Assembly: GCA_963734085.1 (NCBI GenBank)
Contig: CAVTFT010000019.1
Location: 297,880-361,879, forward strand
DNA from: CAIWHR01 sp963734085
GTDB lineage: Bacteria > Pseudomonadota > Gammaproteobacteria > Burkholderiales > Casimicrobiaceae
Length of the DNA: 64,000 bases
Direction of reading: 5' to 3'
A program made the position numbers and the translations under genes. The notes under the pieces were generated by a model. The model was not told where the DNA came from and searched no databases. It saw only the letters and a program-made list of their open reading frames with translations. Shown here piece after piece: positions 20,460 through 29,457 of this stretch. Position 1 is the stretch's first letter; each line of letters starts with the position of its first letter.

Positions 20460-20855
20460 CTACATCGTGTGCGTCGGCCGCGGCGAGGCGAGCGATTCGC
20501 CGAGGATCTTTTCGATCGTCGCGCGCGCCGCGGCTCCCGTATCGTCCAGCGTAAACTCGACGCCGATCCCTTGCGTGCGGTTGCCCTGCACACCTTCCGG
20601 CGTGATCCAGACGACCTTGCCCTGGACCGCGATCCGGTTCGGATCGTCCATCAGCGACAGCAGCATGAACACTTCCTCGCCGAGCTGATAGGCGCGCGAC
20701 GTCGGAATGAAGATGCCGCCGCCCTTGAGGAACGGCATGTACGCGGCGTAGAGCGCGGCGCGTTCGCGGATGTTGAGCGACAGGACGCCAGGCCGCGCAC
20801 CGCCGCCTGCGGCCAGCGCCGCCGTTCCTGCTGTGCCCTGTTTGTGGTCCGCCAT
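20460..20855 (-). CDS. pilZ: PilZ-domain protein
   Basis: A 131-residue cytoplasmic protein of the type IV pilus PilZ type, needed for pilus assembly in Pseudomonas. It contains LKGGGIFIPTSR, EVFMLLSLMDDPNR and TQGIGVEF. The RxxxR motif used for cyclic-di-GMP binding in other PilZ proteins is absent at the N-terminus, as in the prototype PilZ. It sits four bases after holB, as in pseudomonads and Burkholderiales. Confidence 0.9.
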   Translation of the reverse strand: MADHKQGTAGTAALAAGGGARPGVLSLNIRERAALYAAYMPFLKGGGIFIPTSRAYQLGEEVFMLLSLMDDPNRIAVQGKVVWITPEGVQGNRTQGIGVEFTLDDTGAAARATIEKILGESLASPRPTHTM

Positions 20856-20859
20856 CCGT

Positions 20860-21906
20860 TTATCCGAACAAACTCCGATAGTCGATCAGCATCGCCTCCG
20901 CGACGAGCCGCGGCGAAAGCGGGTGCGCGGCGAGCGCGCGTTGCTGCGTCAGCGATCGATGATAGCGAAAGAGTGCGGCAGGCGCCACCCGGCCGGCAAG
21001 TGCGGCCAGCGGACGTGCGGCATCGGGATTCTGTCGCGCCGTGCCGCCCGCCGCGACGCGGGCGAGATCAGCGGTCCAGGCCAGCAGCCAATCGATCGCG
21101 TGGGCGAGGCGCGCCTTCCGCTCGTCCCTGCCTCCCGCATCGACGCGCGCCGCGAGCAGCGGCGGAAAAAGCCGGTCGGGTTCCGCCAGCGCGGCAACCC
21201 ACGCGCGGCGCTCCGCCTGAAACGCCGCGTCCGCGTGCAGCAGTGCGGAGAGTGGCGCGCCACCCGCCTCGGCGAGCACGAGCTCGGGCTCGGCCACGCC
21301 CTGCGCGGCAAGCCAAGCGCGCGCCTCGTCAGCCGTCGCCTGCGGCGCCGCGAGCCGCCGGCAACGCGACACGATCGTCGCGGGAAGGCGCGACGGGGAG
21401 GCCGATACCAGCACGAAATACGTCAGCGGTGGCGGCTCCTCGAGCGTCTTCAGGAGCGCGTTGGCGGCCGCGGCGTTCAGGCGCTCGGCCGGGGCGATGA
21501 CGGCGACCTTCGCGCGCTGGCGATGGCTCGTGAGCTGCACGAAGTCGATCAGCGCGCGCACGCGGTCGATGGCGATCGTGTCGACGGCGGCGAGCTCGCC
21601 CGTCTCCTCGTCGATCGTGGTGAGCTCCAGGCGAAGCAGGTCCGGGTGCTGGCCGCGAATCGCGTAGCGGCAGCCGGCGCACTCGCCGCACGCGAGACCG
21701 TCGGCGCGCGAAGCTTCGCACAGCAGCGCCTGCGCCAGATTGAGCGCGAGCGCGTGTTTGCCGATTCCGCGCGGCCCGTGGAGCAGCAGCGCCGGCGGCA
21801 AGGTCGCGCGCCCCCTGAGGACCTCGATCGCCCAAGATGTCTGCCAGGGCAGGAGCGGCCACCACGGCAGCGCCGGCGCGCCTGCGTCGGTGTCGCGCTC
21901 GCTCAT
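20860..21906 (-). CDS. holB: DNA polymerase III subunit delta prime
   Basis: A 348-residue clamp-loader subunit. It has a P-loop-like GPRGIGKHALA, a four-Cys zinc module (CGECAGCRYAIRGQHPD plus an upstream Cys), the helix AAANALLKTLEEPP and the SRC sensor motif in TIVSRCRRL. ATG 21906 (MSERDTDAG) was chosen because it precedes the conserved PWQ. It lies 22 bases after tmk on the same strand. Confidence 0.92.
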   Translation of the reverse strand: MSERDTDAGAPALPWWPLLPWQTSWAIEVLRGRATLPPALLLHGPRGIGKHALALNLAQALLCEASRADGLACGECAGCRYAIRGQHPDLLRLELTTIDEETGELAAVDTIAIDRVRALIDFVQLTSHRQRAKVAVIAPAERLNAAAANALLKTLEEPPPLTYFVLVSASPSRLPATIVSRCRRLAAPQATADEARAWLAAQGVAEPELVLAEAGGAPLSALLHADAAFQAERRAWVAALAEPDRLFPPLLAARVDAGGRDERKARLAHAIDWLLAWTADLARVAAGGTARQNPDAARPLAALAGRVAPAALFRYHRSLTQQRALAAHPLSPRLVAEAMLIDYRSLFG

Positions 21907-21928
21907 CCCGCGCCTTTGTGCCACCCGC

Positions 21929-22576
21929 TCATTCCGCGGCCTTCGCACCGGCGAGCTCGGCGAGGCAGGCGCCAAGCTCGGCGCGCACGGTATCCAGCGG
22001 ACGCGTGCTGTCGATGACGCGGAAGCGGCGCGGATCCGCGCGTGCCCGCTCGAGATACGCATTCCTCACCCGCTCGAAAAACGCGCCCGCCTCGCGCTCG
22101 AACTTGTCGAGCGTGCGGCCCGCCGCGTGCGCCTTGTCGAGACGTGCGCGGGACACGTTCGTCGGCACGTCGAACAGGAACGTGAGGTCGGGCTGGCAGT
22201 CGCCGTGGATCCAGCGCTCGAGCTCGCGGATGCGCTCGAACGGAACGCCGTGACCGCCGCCCTGATAGGCGAACGTCGCGTCGGTGAAGCGGTCGCACAG
22301 GACCCAGTCGCCGCGGGCGAGCGCGGGACGGATCACCGCTTCGAGATGCTCGCGCCGCGCCGCGAACATCAGCAGTGCTTCGCTGTCGTGCGACATCGAC
22401 TCGCGCAGCAGCAGCGAACGCAGCGCTTCACCCAGCGGCGTGCCGCCGGGCTCGCGCGTCAGCACGATGCCGTGCCCGGCGCCCGCGATTTGATCGGCGA
22501 GCCACGGCGCATGCGTGCTCTTGCCGGCGCCGTCGATGCCTTCGAGGGTGATGAAGCAGCCGGTGGGCGCGGTCAT
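21929..22576 (-). CDS. tmk: Thymidylate kinase
   Basis: A 215-residue enzyme that phosphorylates dTMP to dTDP. P-loop LEGIDGAGKST, the substrate DR motif in CDRFTDATFAYQGGG and the lid region are present. ATG 22576 (MTAPTGCFITLEG) is the natural start. It lies between mltG and holB, the standard order. Confidence 0.95.
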   Translation of the reverse strand: MTAPTGCFITLEGIDGAGKSTHAPWLADQIAGAGHGIVLTREPGGTPLGEALRSLLLRESMSHDSEALLMFAARREHLEAVIRPALARGDWVLCDRFTDATFAYQGGGHGVPFERIRELERWIHGDCQPDLTFLFDVPTNVSRARLDKAHAAGRTLDKFEREAGAFFERVRNAYLERARADPRRFRVIDSTRPLDTVRAELGACLAELAGAKAAE

Positions 22577-22646
22577 GGCGAAAGGAAGGGCCCTGCCGTC
22601 CGGCCGACGCGATCGTCCACGGCCGTCGCGGAATCGCGCGCGGGCA

Positions 22647-23648
22647 TCAGCGACCGCCCTTCTGGAATTTTGCCACGGCGCGGTTGTGATCGGCGAGATT
22701 CTCCGAGAAGACGCTCGTACCGTCGCCGCGGGACACGAAATAGAGGTACGCCGTTCGTGGCGGATTCGTCGCGGCGTCGAGCGACGCCTGACCTGGCAGC
22801 GCAATCGGCGTCGGGGGCAGGCCCTCGCGCACGTACGTGTTGTAGCGCGTGTCCGCTTCGAGATCGCGCTTGCGCAGATTGCCGTCGAATTGCGGCCCGA
22901 GCCCGTAGATCACCGTGGCGTCGGCCTGCAGGCGCATCCCCAGCCGCAGCCGGTTGACGAGTACGGAGGCGATCAGCGGTCGGTCAGCCGGATCGCCCGT
23001 CTCCTTTTCGACAATCGAGGCGAGGATCAGCGCCTCGTACGGATCCTTGAGCGGCAGATCCGCTGCGCGCTTCGCCCACGCCGCGTCGAGCCGCGTGCGC
23101 ATCAGCTTGTGCGCGCGGGCGAGGAGCGAGACGTCGCTCGAGCCGGCGGCGAAGAAATAAGTCTCGGGGAAGAACCAGCCCTCGGGCGCCACGCCGGGCG
23201 CGCCGAGCTTCGCCATCAGGTCGACGTCGGAAAGCGGCGGCGCCGTTTTCGCGACTTGCGCATCGTCGGCGAGCGCGGCCTTGAGCTCCGCGAACGTCGT
23301 TCCATCGACGATCGTCAACGCGAACTGCGTCACGTCGCCTTGCGTGAGTCGATCGAGCAGACCCGGGAGCGTGATGCCGTCGACGATTTCGTAGTTGCCC
23401 GCCTTGATCGTGCGATCGACGCCGCGCAATCGCGACAGCGCGACGAGCGGCCATTCGGACGACACGACTTTCGCCGCGGCGAGATCGCGCGCGACGGACC
23501 TAAAGGTCGCGCCCGGCTTCACGTCGAATGTCAACGGTGACGATGGAAGTGCGAGCGGCTGTTCGAGCCACCACAGGATGCCGCTGCCCGCGCCGGCGAC
23601 GAGCGCAAGCACAAGGAGACCCACGAGGAAGCGCGACGAACGGGACAC
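22647..23648 (-). CDS. mltG: Endolytic transglycosylase MltG (YceG-like)
   Basis: A 333-residue inner-membrane enzyme that cuts nascent peptidoglycan and sets glycan-strand length. A single transmembrane helix spans residues 7-27. The YceG core follows, with the catalytic Glu in LASIVEKETG and the signature YNTYVREGLPPTPIALPG. It begins the mltG-tmk-holB-pilZ-tatD series and is divergent from gspG, with 76 bases between the starts. Confidence 0.94.
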   Translation of the reverse strand: MSRSSRFLVGLLVLALVAGAGSGILWWLEQPLALPSSPLTFDVKPGATFRSVARDLAAAKVVSSEWPLVALSRLRGVDRTIKAGNYEIVDGITLPGLLDRLTQGDVTQFALTIVDGTTFAELKAALADDAQVAKTAPPLSDVDLMAKLGAPGVAPEGWFFPETYFFAAGSSDVSLLARAHKLMRTRLDAAWAKRAADLPLKDPYEALILASIVEKETGDPADRPLIASVLVNRLRLGMRLQADATVIYGLGPQFDGNLRKRDLEADTRYNTYVREGLPPTPIALPGQASLDAATNPPRTAYLYFVSRGDGTSVFSENLADHNRAVAKFQKGGR

Positions 23649-23712
23649 GGGCGAAGGCGACGCGAGGACACCGCGGAACGGGACGTCCGCGAGGTTGCCG
23701 GAATGGGCGGAT

Positions 23713-23718
23713 TATAAT
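23713..23718 (+). promoter_or_regulatory. Perfect -10 box (TATAAT) just before gspG
   Basis: TATAAT ends only six bases before the gspG ATG, so a start at the usual distance would fall on or near the initiation codon. No Shine-Dalgarno sequence lies between. There is no good -35 at 17 bases. It may be a leaderless promoter or a chance match. Confidence 0.35.
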
Positions 23719-23724
23719 CGGTCG

Positions 23725-24192
23725 ATGATCGCCATCCGCTCGCACGCTGCCGCACGTCGCGCGCGCGCCCGCTGCATCGCTCCCGGGTTCACGCTGATCG
23801 AGATCCTCGTCGTCATCGTGATCCTCGGCATCCTGGCGGCGCTCGTCGTGCCGCGCGTGCTCGAGCGGCCGGACGAGGCGCGCGTCGTTGCGGCGAAGAG
23901 CGACATCGCGTCGATCATGCAGGCGTTGAAGCTCTATCGCCTCGACAACCAGCGCTACCCGACGACCGAGCAGGGCCTGGCCGCGCTCGTTACGCGCCCG
24001 ACGCAGGCGCCGTTGCCGCCGAACTGGAAGCCGAACGGCTATCTGGAACGGCTGCCGAAGGATCCGTGGGGCCAGCCCTACCAATACCTCAACCCGGGGT
24101 TGCGCGGCGAGATCGACGTCTACAGCTTTGGCGCGGACGGCCAGCCGGGCGGCACGGGTGTCGATGCCGACATCGGATCGTGGGACCTGTGA
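23725..24192 (+). CDS. gspG: Type II secretion major pseudopilin GspG
   Basis: The 155-residue main subunit of the periplasmic pseudopilus. The prepilin site is G-FTLIEILVVIVILGIL after a 21-residue basic leader; the +5 Glu is present. The C-terminal region has the family signature LPKDPWGQPYQYLNPG and the calcium-site end SFGADGQPGGTG. It begins the gspG-H-I-J-K-L-M-N run; gspC, D, E and F are not in the window. Confidence 0.96.
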   Translation: MIAIRSHAAARRARARCIAPGFTLIEILVVIVILGILAALVVPRVLERPDEARVVAAKSDIASIMQALKLYRLDNQRYPTTEQGLAALVTRPTQAPLPPNWKPNGYLERLPKDPWGQPYQYLNPGLRGEIDVYSFGADGQPGGTGVDADIGSWDL

Positions 24193-24731
24193 GTGTGCAC
24201 TTGATGCACGCGCGTGGAATCGCAACCGTGCCGCGCGCGTTCGCAGGGCTCCCCGCGGCTGCCGGATTCACGCTGATCGAATTGCTCGTCGTTCTCGTGA
24301 TCCTCGGCGTCGCCGCCGGGCTGATCGCCGTCAATTTTGAAGGCGACGGCGAGCATCGCGCCGAGCGCGAAGCGCGGCGCCTCGGCGGTGCGCTCGAACA
24401 TGCCGCCGCGCTCGCGCAATGGCGCGGCGAGACGCTGGGCGTATCCGCCGACGGTGGCGGGTATCGCTTCTGGCGCCGCGACGCCGACAATCGCTGGAGC
24501 GCGCTCGGCGATGACGACGTGCTCGCGCCGCACGCGCTGCCGGCGGGCATCACAGTCGTGCCCGCGACGTTCGCCGGCGCGCCCGTCCCCGCGGACGCGA
24601 TCCTTCCGTTTCGCGCGAGCGGCCGCAACGAGCCGTACGCGCTCTCGCTCTCCTCCTCCGCATGGTCCTTCTACGTCACCGGCGATCCGCTGAACCGCGT
24701 GCAAATCGCCGCGGCGGCGGTTTCACCCTAG
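24189..24731 (+). CDS. gspH: Type II secretion minor pseudopilin GspH
   Basis: About 180 residues with prepilin motif G-FTLIELLVVLVILGV. The GTG at 24189 overlaps the gspG stop by four bases, and ATG 24204 is an alternative; both leave a leader of about 25 residues. The globular part includes GVSADGGGYRFWRRD. GspH sits at or near the pseudopilus tip. Confidence 0.88.
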   Translation: MSVHLMHARGIATVPRAFAGLPAAAGFTLIELLVVLVILGVAAGLIAVNFEGDGEHRAEREARRLGGALEHAAALAQWRGETLGVSADGGGYRFWRRDADNRWSALGDDDVLAPHALPAGITVVPATFAGAPVPADAILPFRASGRNEPYALSLSSSAWSFYVTGDPLNRVQIAAAAVSP

Positions 24732-25078
24732 TCGAGATCCTCGTCGCGCTCGCGATCCTCGCAGTCGCGCTCGCGGCGGGGATGCGCGCCGTCGGAGAAT
24801 CCGCCGACAGCGCGACGCTCCTGAAACAGCGCACGCTCGCGTTGTGGATCGCGCAGAACCGGCTCGCCGCAGCGCAGATCGCCACACCCTGGCCAGCGCA
24901 GGGCTCGCGCGAAGGCGACGCCGTTCTGGCCGCCACGCGCTTCGTCTGGCGCGAGGACGTGTCGGGCACGCCGAATCCGTCGTTTCGCCGCATCGACATC
25001 CGCGTCGCGGACCCGGCCGCGCCCGATTACGCGCTCGCGCGGATCACCGGATACATCGGGCAGCCGGCGCAACCATGA
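24662..25078 (+). CDS. gspI: Type II secretion minor pseudopilin GspI
   Basis: A 138-residue minor pseudopilin that nucleates the tip complex with GspJ and GspK. The prepilin motif is G-FTLVEILVALAILAV, and the family WIAQNRLA pattern follows at residue 60. The only usable start, ATG 24662, lies 70 bases inside gspH in another frame, an unusually long overlap. Confidence 0.88.
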   Translation: MVLLRHRRSAEPRANRRGGGFTLVEILVALAILAVALAAGMRAVGESADSATLLKQRTLALWIAQNRLAAAQIATPWPAQGSREGDAVLAATRFVWREDVSGTPNPSFRRIDIRVADPAAPDYALARITGYIGQPAQP

Positions 25079-25671
25079 AGCGCGGCGGTGAGCGCGGACG
25101 CGGCTTCACGCTGATCGAGATCCTGATCGCGCTCGCGATCCTCGCGCTCATCGCCGTGCTCGGTTACCGCGCCGTCGCCTCGCTCGCCGACAGCGAAGCG
25201 CAATTGACGGCGGAATCCGTGCGCTGGCGCGGGCTCGACAGCCTCTTCGCACGGCTCGAAGCCGACATGCGCGAGGCCGAGCCGCGTCCGGTTCGCGTCG
25301 CGGGTGGCACCGAGCCCGCGTGGGTCGGCAACATCGACGAGCATGGCGATGCCGATCTGCGTTTTTCGCGTGCAGGGCCCGAGTTCGCGCAGGAGCCCGG
25401 CAGCGCGGGGCAGCGCATCGGTTATCGGTTGCGCGGCGGCACCATCGACGTCCTCTACTGGCCGCATCTCGACCAGCCGCAAGGCGCGGCGCCGGTTGCC
25501 TACGCGCTGGTCGACGGCATCGCGCGATTCCGCATCGTCTACCTCGGCGGAGACAGCACGTGGCGCGAGCGCTGGCCCGCGCTCGGCGAAGCCGCGGTAC
25601 CGCGCGCGGTGCGCGTCGAACTGACGCTCGCGAGCGGCGAAACGGTCGAACGCTGGCTCGCGCTGCGATGA
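25075..25671 (+). CDS. gspJ: Type II secretion minor pseudopilin GspJ
   Basis: A 198-residue tip pseudopilin. Leader MKRGGERGRG, then FTLIEILIALAILALIAVLGY. The C-terminal GETVERWLAL is typical. ATG 25075 overlaps the gspI stop (ATGA), and its own stop overlaps gspK likewise. Confidence 0.9.
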   Translation: MKRGGERGRGFTLIEILIALAILALIAVLGYRAVASLADSEAQLTAESVRWRGLDSLFARLEADMREAEPRPVRVAGGTEPAWVGNIDEHGDADLRFSRAGPEFAQEPGSAGQRIGYRLRGGTIDVLYWPHLDQPQGAAPVAYALVDGIARFRIVYLGGDSTWRERWPALGEAAVPRAVRVELTLASGETVERWLALR

Positions 25672-26672
25672 ATACCCGGAGTCCGCATTCGCGCCGCAGA
25701 GCTGCCCAGGAGCGCGCAACTGCAATCTGCCGCCGTGCGCAGCGCAGCGGCGATAGCCGCAAGCGTGGGGGTACATCAAAGGGCGCCGCCGTCGTCCTCG
25801 CGATGCTGCTGGCTGCGCTCGCGGCCGCGATCGCCGCAACGGTATTCGCCGACCAGCAGCGCTGGAGCCGCACCGTCGAAAACCGGCGCGACCAGGTCCA
25901 GGCGCAGGCGCTCGCGATGGCCGGCGTGCAGTGGGCGCGGCAGATTCTGTACGACGACGCGAAGCGCTCGACGCTCGACTCCCTGGGTGAACCGTGGGCG
26001 CTGAACTTGCCACCGATCCCGCTCGAAAACGGTGAGATCCGTGGCGCGATTGCCGACGCGCAGGCGCGGCTCAACATCAACGCCTTGGGGGCGCCGGGCA
26101 CGACGCCCGAGCGCGCGCGGATCGAGCGGCTGTTCGCGCAACGCGGTGGACCCGTGGCGGCCATCGACGCGATTGCCGATTGGATCGACACCGATAGCGC
26201 CACGCGGCCAAACGGCGCCGAGGACGCGCAGTACGCCGCGCTGCCCGCGCCTGGCCTTGCCGCCAATGCGCCGCTGATCCGCGTCGCCGAGCTCGCGCAG
26301 ATCGCAGGCGTCACGGCGCCGATGCTCGATCGGGTTGAGCCGTTCCTGTCCGCACTGCCGATGGGGACGCCGACCAACGTCAACACGGCGCCGCCGGAGG
26401 TGCTCGCCGCCATTGTCCCGAACCTCTCTTCCGACGGCCAGGCGGCGTTGCTCGCGCGCCGTGCGCAGCGGCCGTTCTCGACGATCCCCGATTTTCGTTC
26501 GAGCCTGCCGCAGGGTTCGACGCTCGCCGGCGAGGACTCGCTCGCCGTCAAAAGCGACAACTTCTATGTGACGATCGAAGCACGGGAAGGCCGCACGCTC
26601 GCCCGCGCGCGGGCGCTGCTCCACCGCAGTGCCGGCGAATGGCCGACGGTCGTCTGGCAGGTCGTCGAGTAA
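25668..26672 (+). CDS. gspK: Type II secretion tip pseudopilin GspK, with repeat-derived leader
   Basis: A 334-residue large minor pseudopilin that caps the pilus tip. The probable peptidase site is TSKG-AAVVLAMLLAAL. The large domain follows (RLNINALGAPG, ADWIDTDS, TNVNTAPPEVLAAI). GspK normally lacks the +5 Glu, as here. The leader before cleavage is 39 residues, far longer than the usual 6-15, and is encoded by a copy of the dispersed repeat (25690-25775). ATG 25668 overlaps gspJ by four bases. Confidence 0.9.
   Translation: MNTRSPHSRRRAAQERATAICRRAQRSGDSRKRGGTSKGAAVVLAMLLAALAAAIAATVFADQQRWSRTVENRRDQVQAQALAMAGVQWARQILYDDAKRSTLDSLGEPWALNLPPIPLENGEIRGAIADAQARLNINALGAPGTTPERARIERLFAQRGGPVAAIDAIADWIDTDSATRPNGAEDAQYAALPAPGLAANAPLIRVAELAQIAGVTAPMLDRVEPFLSALPMGTPTNVNTAPPEVLAAIVPNLSSDGQAALLARRAQRPFSTIPDFRSSLPQGSTLAGEDSLAVKSDNFYVTIEAREGRTLARARALLHRSAGEWPTVVWQVVE
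25690..25775 (+). repeat. Dispersed repeat, copy B, inside the gspK leader
   Basis: The stretch ending CAGCGCAGCGGCGATAGCC plus GCAAGCGTGGGGG matches the 29385-29455 copy with one change over about 33 bases. Here it is translated as part of the gspK prepilin leader. Confidence 0.6.
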
Positions 26673-26705
26673 ACTAACCTCGATGGCCCGTTCTCTTTCC
26701 GCTCG

Positions 26706-27944
26706 ATGACGACGCTGCGCGTGCTGCTCGCCGCAGCGCCGTCGCCTGCACGCGCCGATACCTGGGCGCTGTTCGACGATGCCGGTGCGTGCGCGCGCAC
26801 CGGCCGCGACCCACCCGCTGCGTGGCCGGCGGCGCCACGGCAGGAGGTCGTGCTCGCGGCCTCGCAGGTGCGCCTCGCCGTCATCACGTTGCCCCCTGTG
26901 CCGCCGGCACGCCTCGCCGCGGCGGTGAGCTTCGCGCTCGAAGATCAGCTCGCGGGGCCGCAGGAGGCGCAGCATCTCGCCGTGTCCGCGCAGACTCCTG
27001 ACGGACGCGTCCGCGTCGCCGTCGTCTCGCGCGCGTTGCTTGCGGCGCTCGCCGAGCGCAGCGCGGCCGGTGCCGCGCTCGCCCGCGTGTCGAGGATCGT
27101 CGCGGAACCCGAGCTCGCCGCGGTGCAGAGCGGATGGCGCTGGTGCACCGGCGATGTCGGCAGCGGCGAAGGGTTCGTCCGCCGCGCCGACGGCAGCGCG
27201 TTTCCCGTGAGCGCGACCGATGCAACGGGCGCGCTGCCGCCGGAGCTCGCGCTGGCGCTCGAACAGGCAAAGCGCGATCGGGCGCTGCCCGATAACGTCC
27301 GCGTCGATGCCGACGTTGCCGAGTCGAACCTCGCGCGCTGGACGAGCGCGACAGGCGTTGCGTTCACGCGCGGCACGCCGTGGCGCTGGCAGTCGGCGCC
27401 TGCAGCCGCGTTCGACGCCGCCATCGACCTGCGGCAAGGCGCATTCGAACCGGCACCGGCGCCCGCACCCGGCGCCCGCCTGCGCCTGTTCGTGCCGGCG
27501 ATGATGCTTGCGCTCGCCGCGCTTGCGCTCCATGCCGTCGCAACCGTCGTTCTGTGGGGATCGCTCAAGATCGACGGATGGCAGCAGACGCGGGCGTGGA
27601 CTGCGCTCGCGACGCAGGCCGGCGTTGCGGCGGACGCCGCAGCATCGCCGTCGTCGGCACGGCTGGCGCTCGCGCGCCGCTACGCCGAGTTGCGCCACGC
27701 CAATGGTCTGTCCGCGCCCGACGATGCGTTGCCGCTTCTCGCCCGCGCCGCAGCGGGGCTTCGCACGCTGCCGCCCGGCACGGTGAAAAGCGCGACTTAT
27801 GCCGACGGTCACTGGACGCTCGACCTCGCGCATGCCGACGCCGCGCAAGTCGATGCGCTCGACGCGGGGTTGCGCGGCGCGGGGGTCGCCGCGCTTGTCG
27901 CGACGTCCGCTTCGGGAACGCGTGTGCGCATCGGGACGCCCTGA
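26706..27944 (+). CDS. gspL: Type II secretion protein GspL
   Basis: A 412-residue bitopic inner-membrane protein linking the GspE ATPase to the pseudopilus platform. An actin-like cytoplasmic region (residues 1-250) is followed by one membrane helix (near 258-284, MMLALAALALHAVATVVLW) and a periplasmic ferredoxin-like domain. It starts 33 bases after gspK and ends by a one-base overlap with gspM. Confidence 0.88.
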   Translation: MTTLRVLLAAAPSPARADTWALFDDAGACARTGRDPPAAWPAAPRQEVVLAASQVRLAVITLPPVPPARLAAAVSFALEDQLAGPQEAQHLAVSAQTPDGRVRVAVVSRALLAALAERSAAGAALARVSRIVAEPELAAVQSGWRWCTGDVGSGEGFVRRADGSAFPVSATDATGALPPELALALEQAKRDRALPDNVRVDADVAESNLARWTSATGVAFTRGTPWRWQSAPAAAFDAAIDLRQGAFEPAPAPAPGARLRLFVPAMMLALAALALHAVATVVLWGSLKIDGWQQTRAWTALATQAGVAADAAASPSSARLALARRYAELRHANGLSAPDDALPLLARAAAGLRTLPPGTVKSATYADGHWTLDLAHADAAQVDALDAGLRGAGVAALVATSASGTRVRIGTP

Positions 27945-28450
27945 TGGCTTCGACTTTCGCGGCGCTGCGCGCGTCTTCGCCCGTCTCCCGCTGGTGGTCG
28001 ACCAAGACGGCGAAGGAGCGCCACGTGGTCGAAGCCGTCGCGACGGTTGCGCTTGCCGCCGTCGCCTGGTGGCTCGTCTGGCAGCCGCTCGCACGCGACA
28101 TCGCCGCGATGCGCGTGGCGCAGGCACGCGACGCAACCGCCCTGTCGGCCGCAGCGAAAACGGCCGACGAGATCGCCGGACTTGCCCGCGGGAGCGCAGC
28201 GGAACCGACGACCAACGCACGCGGGGAGCTCGAGCGCGTGCTGGCACAACGGGGCTTGCGCGGCGCCGTGACGCAGATCGAATGGCAGGAGGGCCGCGCG
28301 CGCATCGTCTTTGCCGACGTCAAGTTCGACGCGCTCGTCGCCGCGCTCGAAGCGCTGCAACGCGATGCGCGCCTGCGCGTCGTCGAAGGAACGCTGACGG
28401 CGCGCATCGAGCCCGGAACCGTCCGCGCCGAGCTCACGGTCGCGCGCTGA
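27944..28450 (+). CDS. gspM: Type II secretion protein GspM
   Basis: A 168-residue partner of GspL with a short cytoplasmic N-terminus, one membrane helix (VATVALAAVAWWLVW, residues 30-45) and a periplasmic domain (GAVTQIEWQEGRARIVFADV). The ATG shares a base with the gspL stop (TGATG). Confidence 0.88.
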   Translation: MASTFAALRASSPVSRWWSTKTAKERHVVEAVATVALAAVAWWLVWQPLARDIAAMRVAQARDATALSAAAKTADEIAGLARGSAAEPTTNARGELERVLAQRGLRGAVTQIEWQEGRARIVFADVKFDALVAALEALQRDARLRVVEGTLTARIEPGTVRAELTVAR

Positions 28451-28469
28451 CCCGTCGTTCCACTATGCG

Positions 28470-29219
28470 ATGCGCCGCGCGCTGCTGGTCATAGCCCTCG
28501 TCGCGGCGCTCGCGGCCGCCGTTGCGGCGTTCGCTCCCGCGACGCTCGCCGCCGCGTGGATCGCCCGCGCAAGCCACGACGCGCTCGCGCTCGCCGGCGC
28601 CGAGGGAACCATCTGGCACGGCCGCGGAACGCTCGTCGCCGGAGCGCAATCCCGGCTGCCGCTCGCCTGGTCGCTCGACCCGTGGCCGCTCCTGCGCGCC
28701 GAGGTGCGTCTTTCGCTCGCGCCGTTCGACGCCACTGCGTCATTGCCACGCGGCGAGATTGCCTTGCACGACCGCGCAGTTGCGCTGCGCGGGCTCGACA
28801 TCGTGCTGCCGGCCGAGATGTTGCGACAAGCGATGTCCGGCACAGCGATCCGCGCGAGCGGCGAAGCGCGGGTGACCTCGACATCGCTCGACTGGACGCC
28901 GAATTCGATCCGCGGTGCGGTCGAGATTGGCTGGCGCGATGCGCGCCTGTCCGCCGGGACCGGTGCCGCAGTCGATCTCGGCACGTTGACCGCGAAACTG
29001 ACCAGCGAAGGAACCGGGCTCGCCGGGCCGATTGCAAACGACGGCGGCGACGTCGACGTCCACGGCAGCGCTGCATGGCGTTCAGGCGACGGTGGGGAGG
29101 CGTCGCTGCTGCTGACGCCGCGCCGCGCCGACGACGCGGCGACCGCACGCCTCCTCGCTGCGATCGGCACGCCCGAAGGCCGCGGCTTTCGCATCGTGCT
29201 TCGCACCGGAATGCGGTGA
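28470..29219 (+). CDS. gspN: Type II secretion protein GspN
   Basis: A 249-residue accessory T2SS protein with an N-terminal membrane helix and periplasmic region. The family pattern GTIWHGRG, LPLAWSLDPWPLL and a repetitive beta-rich body is present. GspN is dispensable in many systems and common in Burkholderiales. It is last in the cluster and is followed by two repeat copies. Confidence 0.85.
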   Translation: MRRALLVIALVAALAAAVAAFAPATLAAAWIARASHDALALAGAEGTIWHGRGTLVAGAQSRLPLAWSLDPWPLLRAEVRLSLAPFDATASLPRGEIALHDRAVALRGLDIVLPAEMLRQAMSGTAIRASGEARVTSTSLDWTPNSIRGAVEIGWRDARLSAGTGAAVDLGTLTAKLTSEGTGLAGPIANDGGDVDVHGSAAWRSGDGGEASLLLTPRRADDAATARLLAAIGTPEGRGFRIVLRTGMR

Positions 29220-29330
29220 GCGCCGCAGGCGTGGGGGCACCCGTTCGCGCCGCAGGGCCGCCTCAAGGACGTTTGCGCGAGCATGGCGAAGCCAAGGCCC
29301 GGAGGGCGCGTCTGCGAGCACGAGCGGCGG
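29220..29330 (+). repeat. Dispersed intergenic repeat, copy C
   Basis: Contains GCCGCAGGCGTGGGGGCACC, then GCGAAGCCAAGGCCCGGAGG with GCGCGTC. The second half pairs with copy A (12186-12262) and the first half with copies B and D. Confidence 0.55.
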
Positions 29331-29384
29331 CCGACCTCAAGTTGCAACGCGAAGTGTGCAATGGTGCGGAGGCCGCGAATTGCG

Positions 29385-29455
29385 CCCCCCTGGGGGGCAG
29401 CGCAGCGGCGACAGCCGCAAGCGTGGGGGGACCCGCTCGCGCCGCAGGGCCGCCG
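29385..29455 (+). repeat. Dispersed intergenic repeat, copy D
   Basis: A GC-rich palindrome (CCCCCCTGGGGGG) leads into CAGCGCAGCGGCGACAGCC and GCAAGCGTGGGGGG, ending at the start codon of the next gene. It is the longest match to copy B. Confidence 0.6.
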
Positions 29456-29457
29456 CG

